Of a stretch of DNA of 64,000 bases, positions 1 through 8,009 are shown in pieces. Position numbers and translations under genes: made by a program. Positions within the stretch are counted from its first letter, which is position 1; each line of letters opens with the position of its first letter. The stretch covers positions 1 through 64,000 of the forward strand of contig JAIBEK010000033.1 of the NCBI GenBank assembly GCA_019459145.1, given 5' to 3'. Under the pieces are notes generated by a model, which was not told the origin of the DNA, did no database searches, and saw nothing but the letters and a program-made list of their open reading frames with translations. The DNA comes from Arenimonas sp. (lineage in GTDB: Bacteria > Pseudomonadota > Alphaproteobacteria > Rhizobiales > Rhizobiaceae).

Positions 1-172
1 CGACTGGCGACGAAGGATCGCCGATATCGCACACGCACAGGGCGTCAGCGATCGCGTCGACCTGATCGATGGTGGCGATCTCGACCGGTTGATCGCCCGC
101 GCCGTGGGCGTGGTTACGGTCAACTCGACCGTCGGCCTGACAGCGCTGCTTGCCGCAAAACCGGTAATCAGC
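1..172 (+). pseudogene. Fragment of a KpsS-like capsule gene, interrupted by the element
   Basis: Reading frame 2 gives the C-terminal part of a Capsule_synth (KpsS/KpsC) protein, including DWRRRIADIAHAQGVSDR, the family motif VTVNSTVGL and then TALLAAKPVI. Normal family sequence stops at about 170, where the element begins; the frame then runs through element DNA to a TAA at 227-229. The first 140 bases equal the reverse complement of 9666-9805, so this is a second, inverted copy of part of the gene at 9661-10650. It continues about 32 bases further into the gene than the other copy does. The 5' part lies outside the window. It may be a true inverted duplication, a recent paralogue, or an assembly product at a contig edge. 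Confidence 0.8.
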
Positions 173-218
173 TGTAGCGCGCAAAATCGCGTGGCACTAC
201 GCGCAACATCGGATGGCA
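173..218. repeat. Element right end (attR-like) with two transposase-type sites
   Basis: The terminal TGTA is followed by GCAAAATCGCGTGGCA at 181-196 and GCAACATCGGATGGCA at 203-218. The spacing is exactly 22 bp, like the adjacent R1 and R2 sites of phage Mu. The first site starts eight bases from the tip, the same offset as at the other end. Confidence 0.8.
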
Positions 219-225
219 ACAGTTT

Positions 226-552
226 CTAAGGCGTTTTGAAGCGCCTTCTATTGGCGTTTCGGATGTGCTGCCAATAGCGATAGGCGGCGCTTCTGGATGG
301 AGTTCTTGCAGCCCCAAAGGTACGCCTGCATTGCTTCAAAATAACTGAAACCGGAAGGGTGCCAAAACGCGTGGCTAAGAACACAGCGACTTCGGGATTA
401 CGGTCTATGATTCCCTTTCTCGGCGCACTTAGCTGGAGGCGACTGGCTTCTAATTCGGCGAGCCGGGCTTTGCAAGCCAGAAGGGCGGCATAGTCGGCCA
501 GCGGAATGGTCACGACCTCTATACCCGATATCGTCGCCGGCTGTGGTTCCAT
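226..552 (-). CDS. Small protein at the element's right end, function unknown
   Basis: Protein of 108 residues. The first half (IPLADYAALLACKARLAEL) looks like a short helical segment. The basic C-terminal half (GTLPVSVILKQC, then ARTPSRSAAYRYWQ) has the spacing of a helix-turn-helix and could bind DNA. It is the last gene of the element, ten bases after the stop of the preceding gene, and its stop codon lies only eight bases from the second transposase-type site. In Mu the corresponding place holds accessory genes such as mom, but no similarity to Mom is visible. No clear Shine-Dalgarno sequence precedes the ATG, so translation may be coupled. Its role is not known. Confidence 0.6.
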   Translation of the reverse strand: MEPQPATISGIEVVTIPLADYAALLACKARLAELEASRLQLSAPRKGIIDRNPEVAVFLATRFGTLPVSVILKQCRRTFGAARTPSRSAAYRYWQHIRNANRRRFKTP

Positions 553-561
553 GGCAGTTGG

Positions 562-1344
562 CTAGATGACCTTTCGTCCGTCGTGATTTTCGTTGACGGT
601 AAGGTACCTTGCCTTCGAGCCGAAAATGGAGACATTTGGGCTTGATGAAAACGGGTTTATTCTCTGGCCGATCGCATCATCCCACCGCTTGAGATCGCGC
701 GTGGTAACACCGTCCTTGGTGACTGTTGCGAGAGTGCACTTGCCGCCGACCACCGAGCCGCATTTTGCAGCGTCCGGGTGAAACATATTCACCGTCCCCT
801 CCATATCGAGCCGCATCATCTCCATGATCGCTACACCGTGCCTCTCCAGAAAGGCGGGATCGCTCATGGGGGTTTCAGAGGCCATCTTGACCACCTCCGC
901 CTGCTGCGACGGATTGAGGTCTGGAGCACCGACAAGTTGCTCTCCCATCATGGTCAGCGAGAACGCGGGAAGGCCGCTCATCTCGTTGGAGACAAACATT
1001 GCCGTGAAGAAGCCAAGCCGCTCGGAGTAGCCGCAGGCGACTATTTCGAAGTGAGCGAACACCTTGTCGAGGTCGGTCTTTCGCGTCCCGGCACGTGCGG
1101 CAGCCACTTCAAGAAAGCCAACAGCATCGTCTACGGAACCGCGTTCGTCGCAAAACACCGACGCGGCCTGGCAAATCCCCTCAACCATGTGAAGGTTCCC
1201 TCGGCCTGTCACGACGAATGGCAATGCTTTCGAAGCGAAGCTCTTGGTCATGATGCGGTGGAGCACGCCCTGGTGGTCGTAGACCGCTCCATCGGTCAAA
1301 AGCTGTATGCAATCCTCGTATTTGAAGGCGATGAAGGCGGTCAT
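562..1344 (-). CDS. Phage structural-module protein, paralogue B of a flanking pair
   Basis: Protein of 260 residues from the ATG that overlaps the tape-measure stop codon (ATGA); a longer reading adding nine residues is possible. Its N-terminus, MTAFIAFKYEDCIQLLTDG, the VTGRG segment near residue 46, and a C-terminal TLATVT...WDDAIGQ stretch match the product at 3721-4410. The pattern (short beta strand, LLTDGA turn, GRG loop) recalls proteins of siphovirus tail regions that may have an Ntn-hydrolase-like fold, but that is from memory and no catalytic residue can be assigned. It probably takes part in tail assembly, judged only by its place next to the tape-measure gene. Confidence 0.7.
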   Translation of the reverse strand: MTAFIAFKYEDCIQLLTDGAVYDHQGVLHRIMTKSFASKALPFVVTGRGNLHMVEGICQAASVFCDERGSVDDAVGFLEVAAARAGTRKTDLDKVFAHFEIVACGYSERLGFFTAMFVSNEMSGLPAFSLTMMGEQLVGAPDLNPSQQAEVVKMASETPMSDPAFLERHGVAIMEMMRLDMEGTVNMFHPDAAKCGSVVGGKCTLATVTKDGVTTRDLKRWDDAIGQRINPFSSSPNVSIFGSKARYLTVNENHDGRKVI

Positions 1345-3242
1345 TGGTGGTCCTCGCGAATGAGACTGCACCTAATGCTGTTGGTGCAGGACAGGTCGAT
1401 TAAGGTCTTGCTGAGGTCGCGTGAGACTTCCTCCAGAAGCCCACTGAAGTCACCGCTCCCCAACTTGGTGAAGAGCGTGTCAATGGCGTTCTCTCCGGTT
1501 TGGCGCAACGCGCCCCATGCTTCGTTCTGTTTCCGCAGCTCGTTGGCGAGCTCCGAACGAAGAACAATTAGTTTGCGTAGGTCATCAGCTTCTTTGCTCG
1601 AAGCGTCGATGCCCGCTTGGCGAATTTGCTGCTCGGCCTGGAGGAGCGCGAGGATACGACGGCGGTGCTGCTCAGACGAGCCAACCAACGATATTTCTGT
1701 CTTGAGCTGAAGAACTCCCTCCTGCTGGGTCTCCAGCATGTCAGCCAGTGCCTTGCGCCGCCGCTCCTGGGCCTCGCTGGCTTGGCGATCAAGATCGATC
1801 TGAACAGGCTTTTGCTGCGGGATAGGAACGCCCGTGATCAATCCATCGCTGTTGGTCACAGTGGGATTTAGATTCGACAGCCGACGCTTGGCGGCCTCGT
1901 ATTGCTGGGTAAGTTCACGCACTCCCGCTTCGGTCGATCCTGCCGGTCCTTCGAGGGCCTTGTTGAAATCGCGGGTTAGAGCCTGCATCTCAGTCAGAGT
2001 TGGAACCCCGACAGACCGCAGATTGCGCATTGCCTCAGAAAAGGCCTTTACGCGCGCTTCCTGCTGACTGGCCGCGAGGCCTACGCCATTGAAAACACCG
2101 ATGAGCGGCTCAAGCTTCGCCTGAGCTTCCAAGCCTTCTTTTGCGCTCTCCCGAATACGCGTTGCGATCTCGCGGATCGCCTCAGGTGTGGCCGGATGGT
2201 TCTCAATTTCGATCACCGCGTCGACAAAGGATTTCAGGTCCGGCTTGCCGGACTTTGCCGAGGCATCGAGTTGGGCAATGGCTGTTTGGGCATCGCCGAT
2301 GATCTTCGTCAGACCGCGATACTCGCTTGCCGGGACGGAGAGAAATCCCTTTCTGGCCTCTGCTGCCGATGCGTCGAGGGTGCTCTTGTAGAGCTTGATC
2401 TTGTCCCTGTTCTCCTGTTCGAGAATCAATCCAGGCTCGGCCGCATATTCGCGTGCAGCAAGAACCACATCGCCATAGGCAGCCCTGAGCCGCCGAATAT
2501 AGTCCTCATGATTTTCCAGCGCCTTAGAGGCCTTGTTGGCCTCTTCCGGAACAGAGGTAAAATATTGGATACCCGCCGCCGCCAGCCCGGTAATGGCAAC
2601 GGTCGCAAGCGAGATTGGCGATAGGATTGAGGTAAATGCGGCCAGGATGCCTGCGGCCGGTCGCTCCATTGAACTCATGACGGCCGCCATCTGCGTTCCT
2701 TGTTGCAGGGCGATCTGGACAGGCGACATTCCCATCGCCGAAGTGACTGCTATGTCCTGGAACTGTGCGGCGATATTAGCCGTATGAAAGGATTGACCTC
2801 CGCCGACGTTGCCAGCGGCTTGGCGAAGCGCCGCGTTTCGCCCCTTGATCGCGTCGATAGAGGCCAGCGTCGCCTGCCGCTCGCGGGTGATCGCCGCCGC
2901 CATTTCCAACGACGAAAGCGCGCCCTGGGCATGCGCTGTCTTGATGGACGTAATTTCCGCCTTGTAGGCCCGGATGACGGCAAAGAGCGGATTGTACTTG
3001 GCCCGGAGATCGTCGAGCGACTTGCCCTGGATGGCGAGCGCGCCGGTCCATTCCCGCGCGTTCTGGTTCGCTGCGCCGGAATTGAGCCCGACCGAGCTGT
3101 TAATCAGCGCCTGGAGCTTCGTCTGTGTGCGCTGGGCTTCCGTGCCGATCGCGGCGACGGCCTGCTGCGCCTGGACGCCCCCGGATTTAGCGCCGGCCGG
3201 GTCGATATTGACGCCTATGGAAAGCTTGAGCGGAGCAGCCAT
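1341..3242 (-). CDS. Tail length tape-measure protein, C-terminus probably truncated
   Basis: Protein of 633 residues, Ala/Gln-rich with long helical heptad-like segments. Residues about 150-190 contain TANIAAQFQDIAVTSAM and VQIALQQGTQMAAVM, typical of lambda-type tape-measure proteins, followed by a hydrophobic stretch near residue 200-225 (AFTSILSPISLATVAITGLA). Such proteins scaffold the tail tube and set its length. The end, LIDLSCTNSIRCSL, resembles the internal motif 'L..L..TNPI.NAL' that in relatives is followed by further sequence, so the last part appears lost. It is coupled by ATGA to the gene before it and to the gene after it. Related tape-measure proteins are often longer than 700 residues. 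Confidence 0.85.
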   Translation of the reverse strand: MAAPLKLSIGVNIDPAGAKSGGVQAQQAVAAIGTEAQRTQTKLQALINSSVGLNSGAANQNAREWTGALAIQGKSLDDLRAKYNPLFAVIRAYKAEITSIKTAHAQGALSSLEMAAAITRERQATLASIDAIKGRNAALRQAAGNVGGGQSFHTANIAAQFQDIAVTSAMGMSPVQIALQQGTQMAAVMSSMERPAAGILAAFTSILSPISLATVAITGLAAAGIQYFTSVPEEANKASKALENHEDYIRRLRAAYGDVVLAAREYAAEPGLILEQENRDKIKLYKSTLDASAAEARKGFLSVPASEYRGLTKIIGDAQTAIAQLDASAKSGKPDLKSFVDAVIEIENHPATPEAIREIATRIRESAKEGLEAQAKLEPLIGVFNGVGLAASQQEARVKAFSEAMRNLRSVGVPTLTEMQALTRDFNKALEGPAGSTEAGVRELTQQYEAAKRRLSNLNPTVTNSDGLITGVPIPQQKPVQIDLDRQASEAQERRRKALADMLETQQEGVLQLKTEISLVGSSEQHRRRILALLQAEQQIRQAGIDASSKEADDLRKLIVLRSELANELRKQNEAWGALRQTGENAIDTLFTKLGSGDFSGLLEEVSRDLSKTLIDLSCTNSIRCSLIREDHQ

Positions 3243-3724
3243 CAGCTCATACCTCTCTTGCCATTGAGGCCGATGGGGTTGTTGCTGGAAAGGGCGTCGA
3301 ACTGCACCGCTCCAATACGGCTAACGCCCAACCCTACCACAGCCGCTCCTACCGCGCCCAAGGTGCCACCGCCAAGCAACGGAGCAGCCCAATATTGTCC
3401 GAGGGCGATAGCAGCGATGCTGACGACCACCTGCAGGACTGCGGCGAGATTTTCACCGGCTGGGATGATACGAAGAACGACCGTTGCTCCAGCCTTGGGA
3501 CGAACACGCTCCCATCTGTCGTGCTCGATGAGCAAGGCCCCATGATCATTCACGAGAGTCACACGAAAGCGCCGCCGCTCCAAGTCCGTGTGTCTTGGAA
3601 AAGCAGCTTGCACGATCTCTGAAACGGAGAGCCCTTCCGGCAGTGAAAGATTGACGCGCTGATCCTTTGGATCAAAAAGAGGCGCCACCAGAACAGAGAG
3701 ATTTGCCTTCACCTTTTCCGTCAT
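3242..3724 (-). CDS. Small tail protein resembling the N-terminus of tip/host-specificity proteins
   Basis: Protein of 160 residues from the ATG that overlaps the previous stop codon; a start 21 codons earlier is possible but would run into the preceding gene. An N-terminal beta-rich region (about 1-100) with the motif DHDRWERVRP-like acidic/basic alternation precedes two hydrophobic Ala/Gly-rich segments (about 100-140, AAVLQVVVSIAAIALGQYWA and TLGAVGAAVVGLGVS). This layout is that of the N-terminal domain of J-like tail proteins, which carry a membrane-like segment before the host-binding part. The large C-terminal domain is absent, so it is either a separate small tail protein or a fragment that keeps its own stop. 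It is translationally coupled to the tape-measure gene. Confidence 0.6.
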   Translation of the reverse strand: MTEKVKANLSVLVAPLFDPKDQRVNLSLPEGLSVSEIVQAAFPRHTDLERRRFRVTLVNDHGALLIEHDRWERVRPKAGATVVLRIIPAGENLAAVLQVVVSIAAIALGQYWAAPLLGGGTLGAVGAAVVGLGVSRIGAVQFDALSSNNPIGLNGKRGMS

Positions 3725-4410
3725 GACCTGCTCCCGGCGGAAACATCCGAAGACGGATCTACGGCTTTCCCGATCTCGTCTTCCCATGCAGCGAGGGTGA
3801 CGATTTGCGTCCCAGCCTCCGTTATGGTGGTCAGATCGACTGTTCCAGCAACTCCGTAAAATGCCCTAGAAGTCCCTGGGATAGAACCTCGTTTCCGGCG
3901 CATGGCAGACATAACTTCCATGCCATAGGCGGCCGGAAAGTCGGGTGACAAGAGTTCCTCATCGGACAGGTTCAAATGAGCCAGGTCATTGATGCTGATC
4001 TCAGGTCCCCCACAAATCTGAACCCCTGGAGATACCAACTCGAAAGACGGAATGTCCCAGTGCCCATGGCATTGGACGAAGAAGTGCGAAGGCCCGGAAG
4101 TCTCACAATAGGCCGCGATCAGGAACTCGGCGTCGTAGAGACCACCGGCAGCAAGCGTCCGGAAAAACAGCTTCGCCTCATCCATCGCCCTGTCCACGCT
4201 GGGAGCTTGGGAAAGGCAAGTAGCCAGATCATTGATTACCGCGAAGACCTTTTCGGACGGACTGCCGCGCCCCGTAATCGCCATGGGTTTGCCGGGGACA
4301 GCAAAAACCTTGGATGCGACAAGCCGAAGAATGCCTTCCTCATCGAAAAATCCACCGTCCGTGAGAAGGCAGACACGATCCGGATATACGAACGAATAGA
4401 AGGCACTCAT
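3721..4410 (-). CDS. Phage structural-module protein, paralogue A of a flanking pair
   Basis: Protein of 229 residues starting MSAFYSFVYPDRVCLLTDGG, chosen because it matches the start of the product at 562-1344 and because GGGAAAG lies upstream; a reading frame 56 codons longer exists but looks non-coding. Shared features are the LLTDG turn, ITGRG near residue 45 and a C-terminal segment LTTITEAG...WEDEIGKAVDP. The pair differs widely elsewhere, so the duplication is old. It heads a tightly coupled tail operon (ATGA junctions downstream). The function is unknown; an Ntn-hydrolase-like fold is a guess. A gap of 171 bases separates it from the major head gene, where other head-tail genes would be expected. 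Confidence 0.7.
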   Translation of the reverse strand: MSAFYSFVYPDRVCLLTDGGFFDEEGILRLVASKVFAVPGKPMAITGRGSPSEKVFAVINDLATCLSQAPSVDRAMDEAKLFFRTLAAGGLYDAEFLIAAYCETSGPSHFFVQCHGHWDIPSFELVSPGVQICGGPEISINDLAHLNLSDEELLSPDFPAAYGMEVMSAMRRKRGSIPGTSRAFYGVAGTVDLTTITEAGTQIVTLAAWEDEIGKAVDPSSDVSAGSRS

Positions 4411-4581
4411 TGCCGCTTTCCCTGTTGGGTCATCGATACGCCGACAAGTCGATCGAGTGTGGTTGAATGCGGCCCGGCAATGGACAAGCCGGGCCGCACG
4501 GAGCGAGGCGCAATGGCGGCGGCTGGGCGCGCTCGCTCCAAGCTTTGGCGCGGAAAGGACGGTTCCATTCCGCGCCATGGA

Positions 4582-5472
4582 TCAGGCCAGCCAGGGCGAA
4601 ACGATGATGCTGGCCGTGCCGTACCACTTGTTCGTGCCGCCTCCGGCATCGAGCTGCGCGCCGACCAAAGCCCGCGCCTCGCCTTCCAGCGACGGCGGAA
4701 CGACCAGAACGCCGGGCTTCACGCCGAGCGGGCGTCCTTCATCGCCCTTCATCTCCATGAGCGATTTGCGTGCCAACTCGTAGGCGGTGACGTCCAGCGT
4801 CTGCTTCGAGCCCCATGCAAGTTGCCACAGGCCGAAGCCCGCATTCGACCGAGCGCGGACGCCGTAGGTGAACTTGTCGCGAAAGAACACGTCGCGGTCA
4901 TTGTCCGCGTCGAGAGCCGTCAGCTTGTAGGGAATGCGCTCCTGGTAGAGCATCGGTTTGACCGCACGGCTGGTATCCAGCAGGAACCACGGCGTGCCGG
5001 CACCGCCGTCCGTATTCGCCACGCTGACCGAGTTTTCTCCGACCTTGACCGGATGGTCGGTGTCGAAGAAATACTGACCGTCGTAGCACTTCGTGGTGAA
5101 GCCGTTCACCAGGAGCGAGAAGATCAGCTCGTCGGGGTGCTCCGCGGCCGACCGACCCATCTCCTTGAAGAACGGGGCATAGACGCCGTACTTGTCATCT
5201 TCGATCGCGGTCCGGTCCACTTCGACCGTGCTTTCGAACTTCTTGTTTTCGACCGCGTAGGAGTGGGCCATCAGGTTGCCGACGATACGGTCCCCGACCC
5301 ATTCCTTCATCTTCGGCATCTGGCCGAGCCAGCCGTAGTTCTCGCTGGCGCTGCTGGATGGCACCGTCATTGCGATCTTGGCATAGGCGCTTTCCGCGCT
5401 TTCGAAGCCGTTCTGGTAGGCTCCGCTGAAGCCGGTGAAAACGTCCCTGAGATTGGAGTGATTGACGATCAT
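4582..5472 (-). CDS. Mu-like major head subunit gpT
   Basis: Protein of 296 residues recognisable as the gpT family of transposable phages: it begins MIVNHSNLRDVFTGFSGAYQ, contains SSASENYGWLGQMPKMKEW and RTAIEDDKYG, and has the FDTDHPV segment near residue 140 and a C-terminal VLVVPPSLE region. It forms the icosahedral capsid shell after proteolytic maturation. Length and ends match the family, so it is probably intact. It lies three bases after the gpI gene, the order seen in Mu (I, then T). Confidence 0.92.
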   Translation of the reverse strand: MIVNHSNLRDVFTGFSGAYQNGFESAESAYAKIAMTVPSSSASENYGWLGQMPKMKEWVGDRIVGNLMAHSYAVENKKFESTVEVDRTAIEDDKYGVYAPFFKEMGRSAAEHPDELIFSLLVNGFTTKCYDGQYFFDTDHPVKVGENSVSVANTDGGAGTPWFLLDTSRAVKPMLYQERIPYKLTALDADNDRDVFFRDKFTYGVRARSNAGFGLWQLAWGSKQTLDVTAYELARKSLMEMKGDEGRPLGVKPGVLVVPPSLEGEARALVGAQLDAGGGTNKWYGTASIIVSPWLA

Positions 5473-5475
5473 GGT

Positions 5476-6444
5476 TCAGTCCGTTTCGTTGTGCGCGCCG
5501 CGCGCCTTGGTGTATTCTTCAGCCGAAAGCCCCATGGCGGAGCAGATGGCCATTTGGCTTTCAGAGAGGCCGTTGGCACCGCCAAGCTTCGGAGGCGGTG
5601 CGCCGGTCGCGTGGCTGGCCGTCAGAAGCTTGTTGAGCGCCGGCCCCGTCTGCTCGAGGAACTTCTCGAATTGCGGCATGTTGACCGTGCAAAGCGAGAC
5701 CGCCCACTCCTTCAGGTGCGGCACGAGCTGGCCGCTCCTGATCTTTGCGTCGACGTGGGTTCGCGCTGCCTGTTCGGTCACGCCTTGGCGAAGCTGATTG
5801 GCTTCGGCCACCACGCGGGTGAATTCACCGATCGGCACATAGCTGGCCGGATCGGGGATGGCGCTCGATTGGGAAGAGGTCTGCAAAGCGGAGATTGCCG
5901 CTTTGGTAGTCGCAAAATCCGCATCGGCCGGAAGGCCGAGCAGGTCCCGCAATTCCTGCATTTCCTTGTCCATGGATATCTCCGCCGCCGCCAAGGCGGT
6001 CAGTTCGAGGTTGGGACTGTTGGTGAGGGCAACGTTGATGATCCGCTTGATGTTGCCTTGCGGATCATGCTGAAAAACCGGCGAAACATAGCGATAAGCC
6101 TTCTGCCGGATCATCTGGGCGGTAGTGGCAAGCCATTCGACCTTCGCCCAAATTCCGTCCATCCGATGTTCAAGACCGACAATCCAGCCGGCGGCGGGTG
6201 CTCCACGGCCTGTCTTCGCCGCGTGCACCGCCTGGTGGTCGAAATCGACCAGCATCTTGGTTCGACCGTGATAGGCCTGCGTTTCCTTCAGCACGGCCTG
6301 GGCATTCGACAGCGTGTAGGGGCCGCGACCGTCCCGGCCGAAACTTGTTCCGGCCGGGATGATGTGAACCCATTGGCTGTTATCGCCTGCGAGAGCCCCG
6401 GAAAGCTCGACGGAATGAAGCGTAGCAGTCAGAAGCGCGGTCAT
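5476..6444 (-). CDS. Mu-like head maturation protease gpI (with scaffold region)
   Basis: Protein of 322 residues of the Mu gpI/Z family. The N-terminal protease part contains FGRDGRGPYTL, MLVDFDHQAVHA and APAAGWIVGLE, followed by YVSPVFQHDPQG and the conserved ALTNSPNLELTALA near residue 150. The C-terminal half, helical and charged, corresponds to the internal scaffold that in Mu is also made from its own start; MDKEMQELRD near residue 158 could be such an internal start. It processes itself and the scaffold during capsid assembly. The start codon overlaps the stop of the Mor-like gene (ATGA), although several head genes normally lie between them. Confidence 0.92.
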   Translation of the reverse strand: MTALLTATLHSVELSGALAGDNSQWVHIIPAGTSFGRDGRGPYTLSNAQAVLKETQAYHGRTKMLVDFDHQAVHAAKTGRGAPAAGWIVGLEHRMDGIWAKVEWLATTAQMIRQKAYRYVSPVFQHDPQGNIKRIINVALTNSPNLELTALAAAEISMDKEMQELRDLLGLPADADFATTKAAISALQTSSQSSAIPDPASYVPIGEFTRVVAEANQLRQGVTEQAARTHVDAKIRSGQLVPHLKEWAVSLCTVNMPQFEKFLEQTGPALNKLLTASHATGAPPPKLGGANGLSESQMAICSAMGLSAEEYTKARGAHNETD

Positions 6445-6953
6445 AGGCAGATCCCACCCCTGTCTTCGTCATCGCCATGATTTTCGATCATCGAAACCAA
6501 ACCGTCGTCGACAGCTTCGTTAATCACATCGCCCTTCATGCTTTGCAGGGCTTTCCTATTGCGCTCGGCCCTTACATCGTCTGCCTTCAGCCAGTTCCTA
6601 ACCGATACATCGGTATGCCGAAGGCGATTGCAGACTTGGCCAAGGCTCTTGCCTCTGGAGCGGAGGTATCGGGCCAGAAAGTCGTTGACCAACGGCACCC
6701 GGTAACTTCTGGCTTCGAAGCCCATGTCTCTGATCATCTGCGCAAGCGCATCGGCCTTTTCCCGTCCGAACATGCGGACAATCCGATTATCATCACGAAA
6801 CGCGCCGGTTGGGATATGAACGTAGTAGCCGCCGAACGTCAGGAAGAAGCGCGCAGCGCCATCGACACCGAGAATTTCGACAAAGGGCCAAAGGGCCGCG
6901 TCGATGCGTCCGCTGATCTCTTTCCCCTGCCAGTTTGTCCAAGTGAGCTTCAT
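6441..6953 (-). CDS. Mor-like late transcription activator
   Basis: Protein of 170 residues from ATG (MKLTWTNWQGKE). Residues about 15-50 read AALWPFVEILGVDGAARF then FLTFGGYYVHIP, the dimerisation-type signature of Mor/C activators (an FGG turn followed by a Y-IP strand). A C-terminal basic helix-turn-helix follows (SLGQVCNRLRHTDVSVRNWL). In Mu, Mor switches on middle transcription. The frame is open for 54 codons further upstream, but that part is low-complexity and no family match was recognised. A perfect hairpin lies directly before the chosen ATG. The last 30 residues are not typical of the family and may come from another gene by deletion, since terminase and portal genes are missing here. 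Confidence 0.65.
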   Translation of the reverse strand: MKLTWTNWQGKEISGRIDAALWPFVEILGVDGAARFFLTFGGYYVHIPTGAFRDDNRIVRMFGREKADALAQMIRDMGFEARSYRVPLVNDFLARYLRSRGKSLGQVCNRLRHTDVSVRNWLKADDVRAERNRKALQSMKGDVINEAVDDGLVSMIENHGDDEDRGGICL

Positions 6954-7330
6954 CACCGCAACATGCCGTTGCGGTGGTCGGGAAAACAGCCACAAGGATT
7001 TGTTCTTCGCGCTCGGAAGGAGCGCGGGTGGCAGAAGCCCGGATGAATTGCGCGTTTCCCGAGCCCGCAATAACGGCTCTACGGTGGCTTCAACCACCTT
7101 TCGCCGCAGAGCCACTTGCCGCAGGGGCCGAAATCGCGCCCATGGCCTTCAAAACCGCTTTAAAAACGGAACTAGTTATGGATCAACGGCTAGTTTCCGT
7201 CATGCATCGCTTGGCGTCCTCGGCTTCGCACCGTCTCACGCACGCGATTGGATCAACGGTCCCATGAGATGTCAATCGACCCAAAGGCCAAAATTGGCGC
7301 GGGTCGGCTCACCACCTCCCCGCGCCCTTC
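6954..7330 (-). promoter_or_regulatory. Intergenic region between repressor and Mor-like genes, with start-site hairpin
   Basis: No convincing gene is visible. The perfect inverted repeat CCGCAAC, ATGCC, GTTGCGG at 6956-6974 sits three bases before the Mor-like ATG and covers the place where a ribosome would bind. Further upstream are GAGCC/GGCTC arms near 7060-7080 and an AT-rich patch around 7150-7200 that could hold a promoter. Confidence 0.45.
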
Positions 7331-7906
7331 TCACTTTCCTGCGATCCCAAACTGTACCAGGATCGATGCAGCCTCTTCCACGCTGGGAAGCGCAACATCA
7401 GGCGGAAGCCGTTCAGGAAGGCGCTGCCAAGCCTCCGACAGATTGCCGGCCGTCTCTGTCTTCATGATCCTCATCAGAGGAAGCACCCATGGCGGAGCCA
7501 TATTCGTATCGGCTTCGATCTGTTGCGGTCTTGGCATCGGCGGCAGCACGTCCACCAGCGGTGCAGTTTCGTCTATGTCGGGAAGGTCCAACAGGCGCGC
7601 GATCAACGCGTCGAAGGCCCGCTTGGGCAGCGCCGTCACATGGTAGACGTGCATCCACCGGCTACCGGCCTTCGTCTTGCGGCGCATCCATCCCTCTTTC
7701 GAGGCCTTTCGCGCCACCCCGTCTATGCTGCTCGGCAGGCCGGGAAGCAGAAGCCCCGCCAGTTCCGCCGCGGCGAACCATTCGCGCATCTTTTCACCGT
7801 CGCGCACGATCCGCAAAAGCGCCGCCTCAAGATAGACGACACGTCGTTTCATATAGGCCCATTCGTCGGCGGGCACCGATACCGTCAGGTCAAAGGAATT
7901 ACGCAT
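7331..7906 (-). CDS. Mu c-like immunity repressor (HTH_Mu domain)
   Basis: Protein of 191 residues from ATG (MRNSFDLTVSVPADEW) with GGGAG eight bases upstream; longer upstream readings lack such a site. Residues about 42-95 form a Mu-type DNA-binding winged domain: EWFAAAELAGLLLPGLPS, then VARKASKEGWMRRK, AGSRWMHVYHV and ALPKRAFDALIARLL. This domain occurs in MuA and in Mu repressor. The total length and the short helical tail (SVEEAASILVQFG) match the 196-residue repressor, not the transposase, and no catalytic DDE domain follows. It would keep early promoters silent by binding operators; the palindrome TCAAATC-T-GATTTGA lies 36 bases upstream of its start. A truncated transposase is the main alternative. 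Confidence 0.7.
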   Translation of the reverse strand: MRNSFDLTVSVPADEWAYMKRRVVYLEAALLRIVRDGEKMREWFAAAELAGLLLPGLPSSIDGVARKASKEGWMRRKTKAGSRWMHVYHVTALPKRAFDALIARLLDLPDIDETAPLVDVLPPMPRPQQIEADTNMAPPWVLPLMRIMKTETAGNLSEAWQRLPERLPPDVALPSVEEAASILVQFGIAGK

Positions 7907-7941
7907 CACAAGAACTCCCGGCGCTCGCATCATAGCGGCGC

Positions 7942-7956
7942 TCAAATCTGATTTGA
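7942..7956. promoter_or_regulatory. Palindromic operator candidate upstream of the repressor gene
   Basis: Perfect 7-1-7 palindrome TCAAATC, T, GATTTGA. Its core CAAATCTG recurs at 8639-8646 and inside both palindromes at 8924-8990, so one protein may bind all four places. The c-like repressor is the obvious candidate, which would make this an autoregulatory site. Confidence 0.5.
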
Positions 7957-8009
7957 TCCCTGCTTCAAATAGCGTTCGAGCGGCCCGAAGGCCGCTCGCC
8001 ACGTCGGCA

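Noticed and set aside
3976-6480. Long open frame (about 834 codons) on the plus strand of the phage region
   Set aside because: It lies antisense to gpT, gpI and a tail gene, which are clearly real; its product is Arg/His/Ala-rich as expected of an opposite-strand shadow in GC-rich DNA.
7331-7906. Reading this gene as a MuA transposase
   Set aside because: Only the N-terminal HTH_Mu domain is present; the length and tail fit the repressor, and no DDE catalytic core follows.
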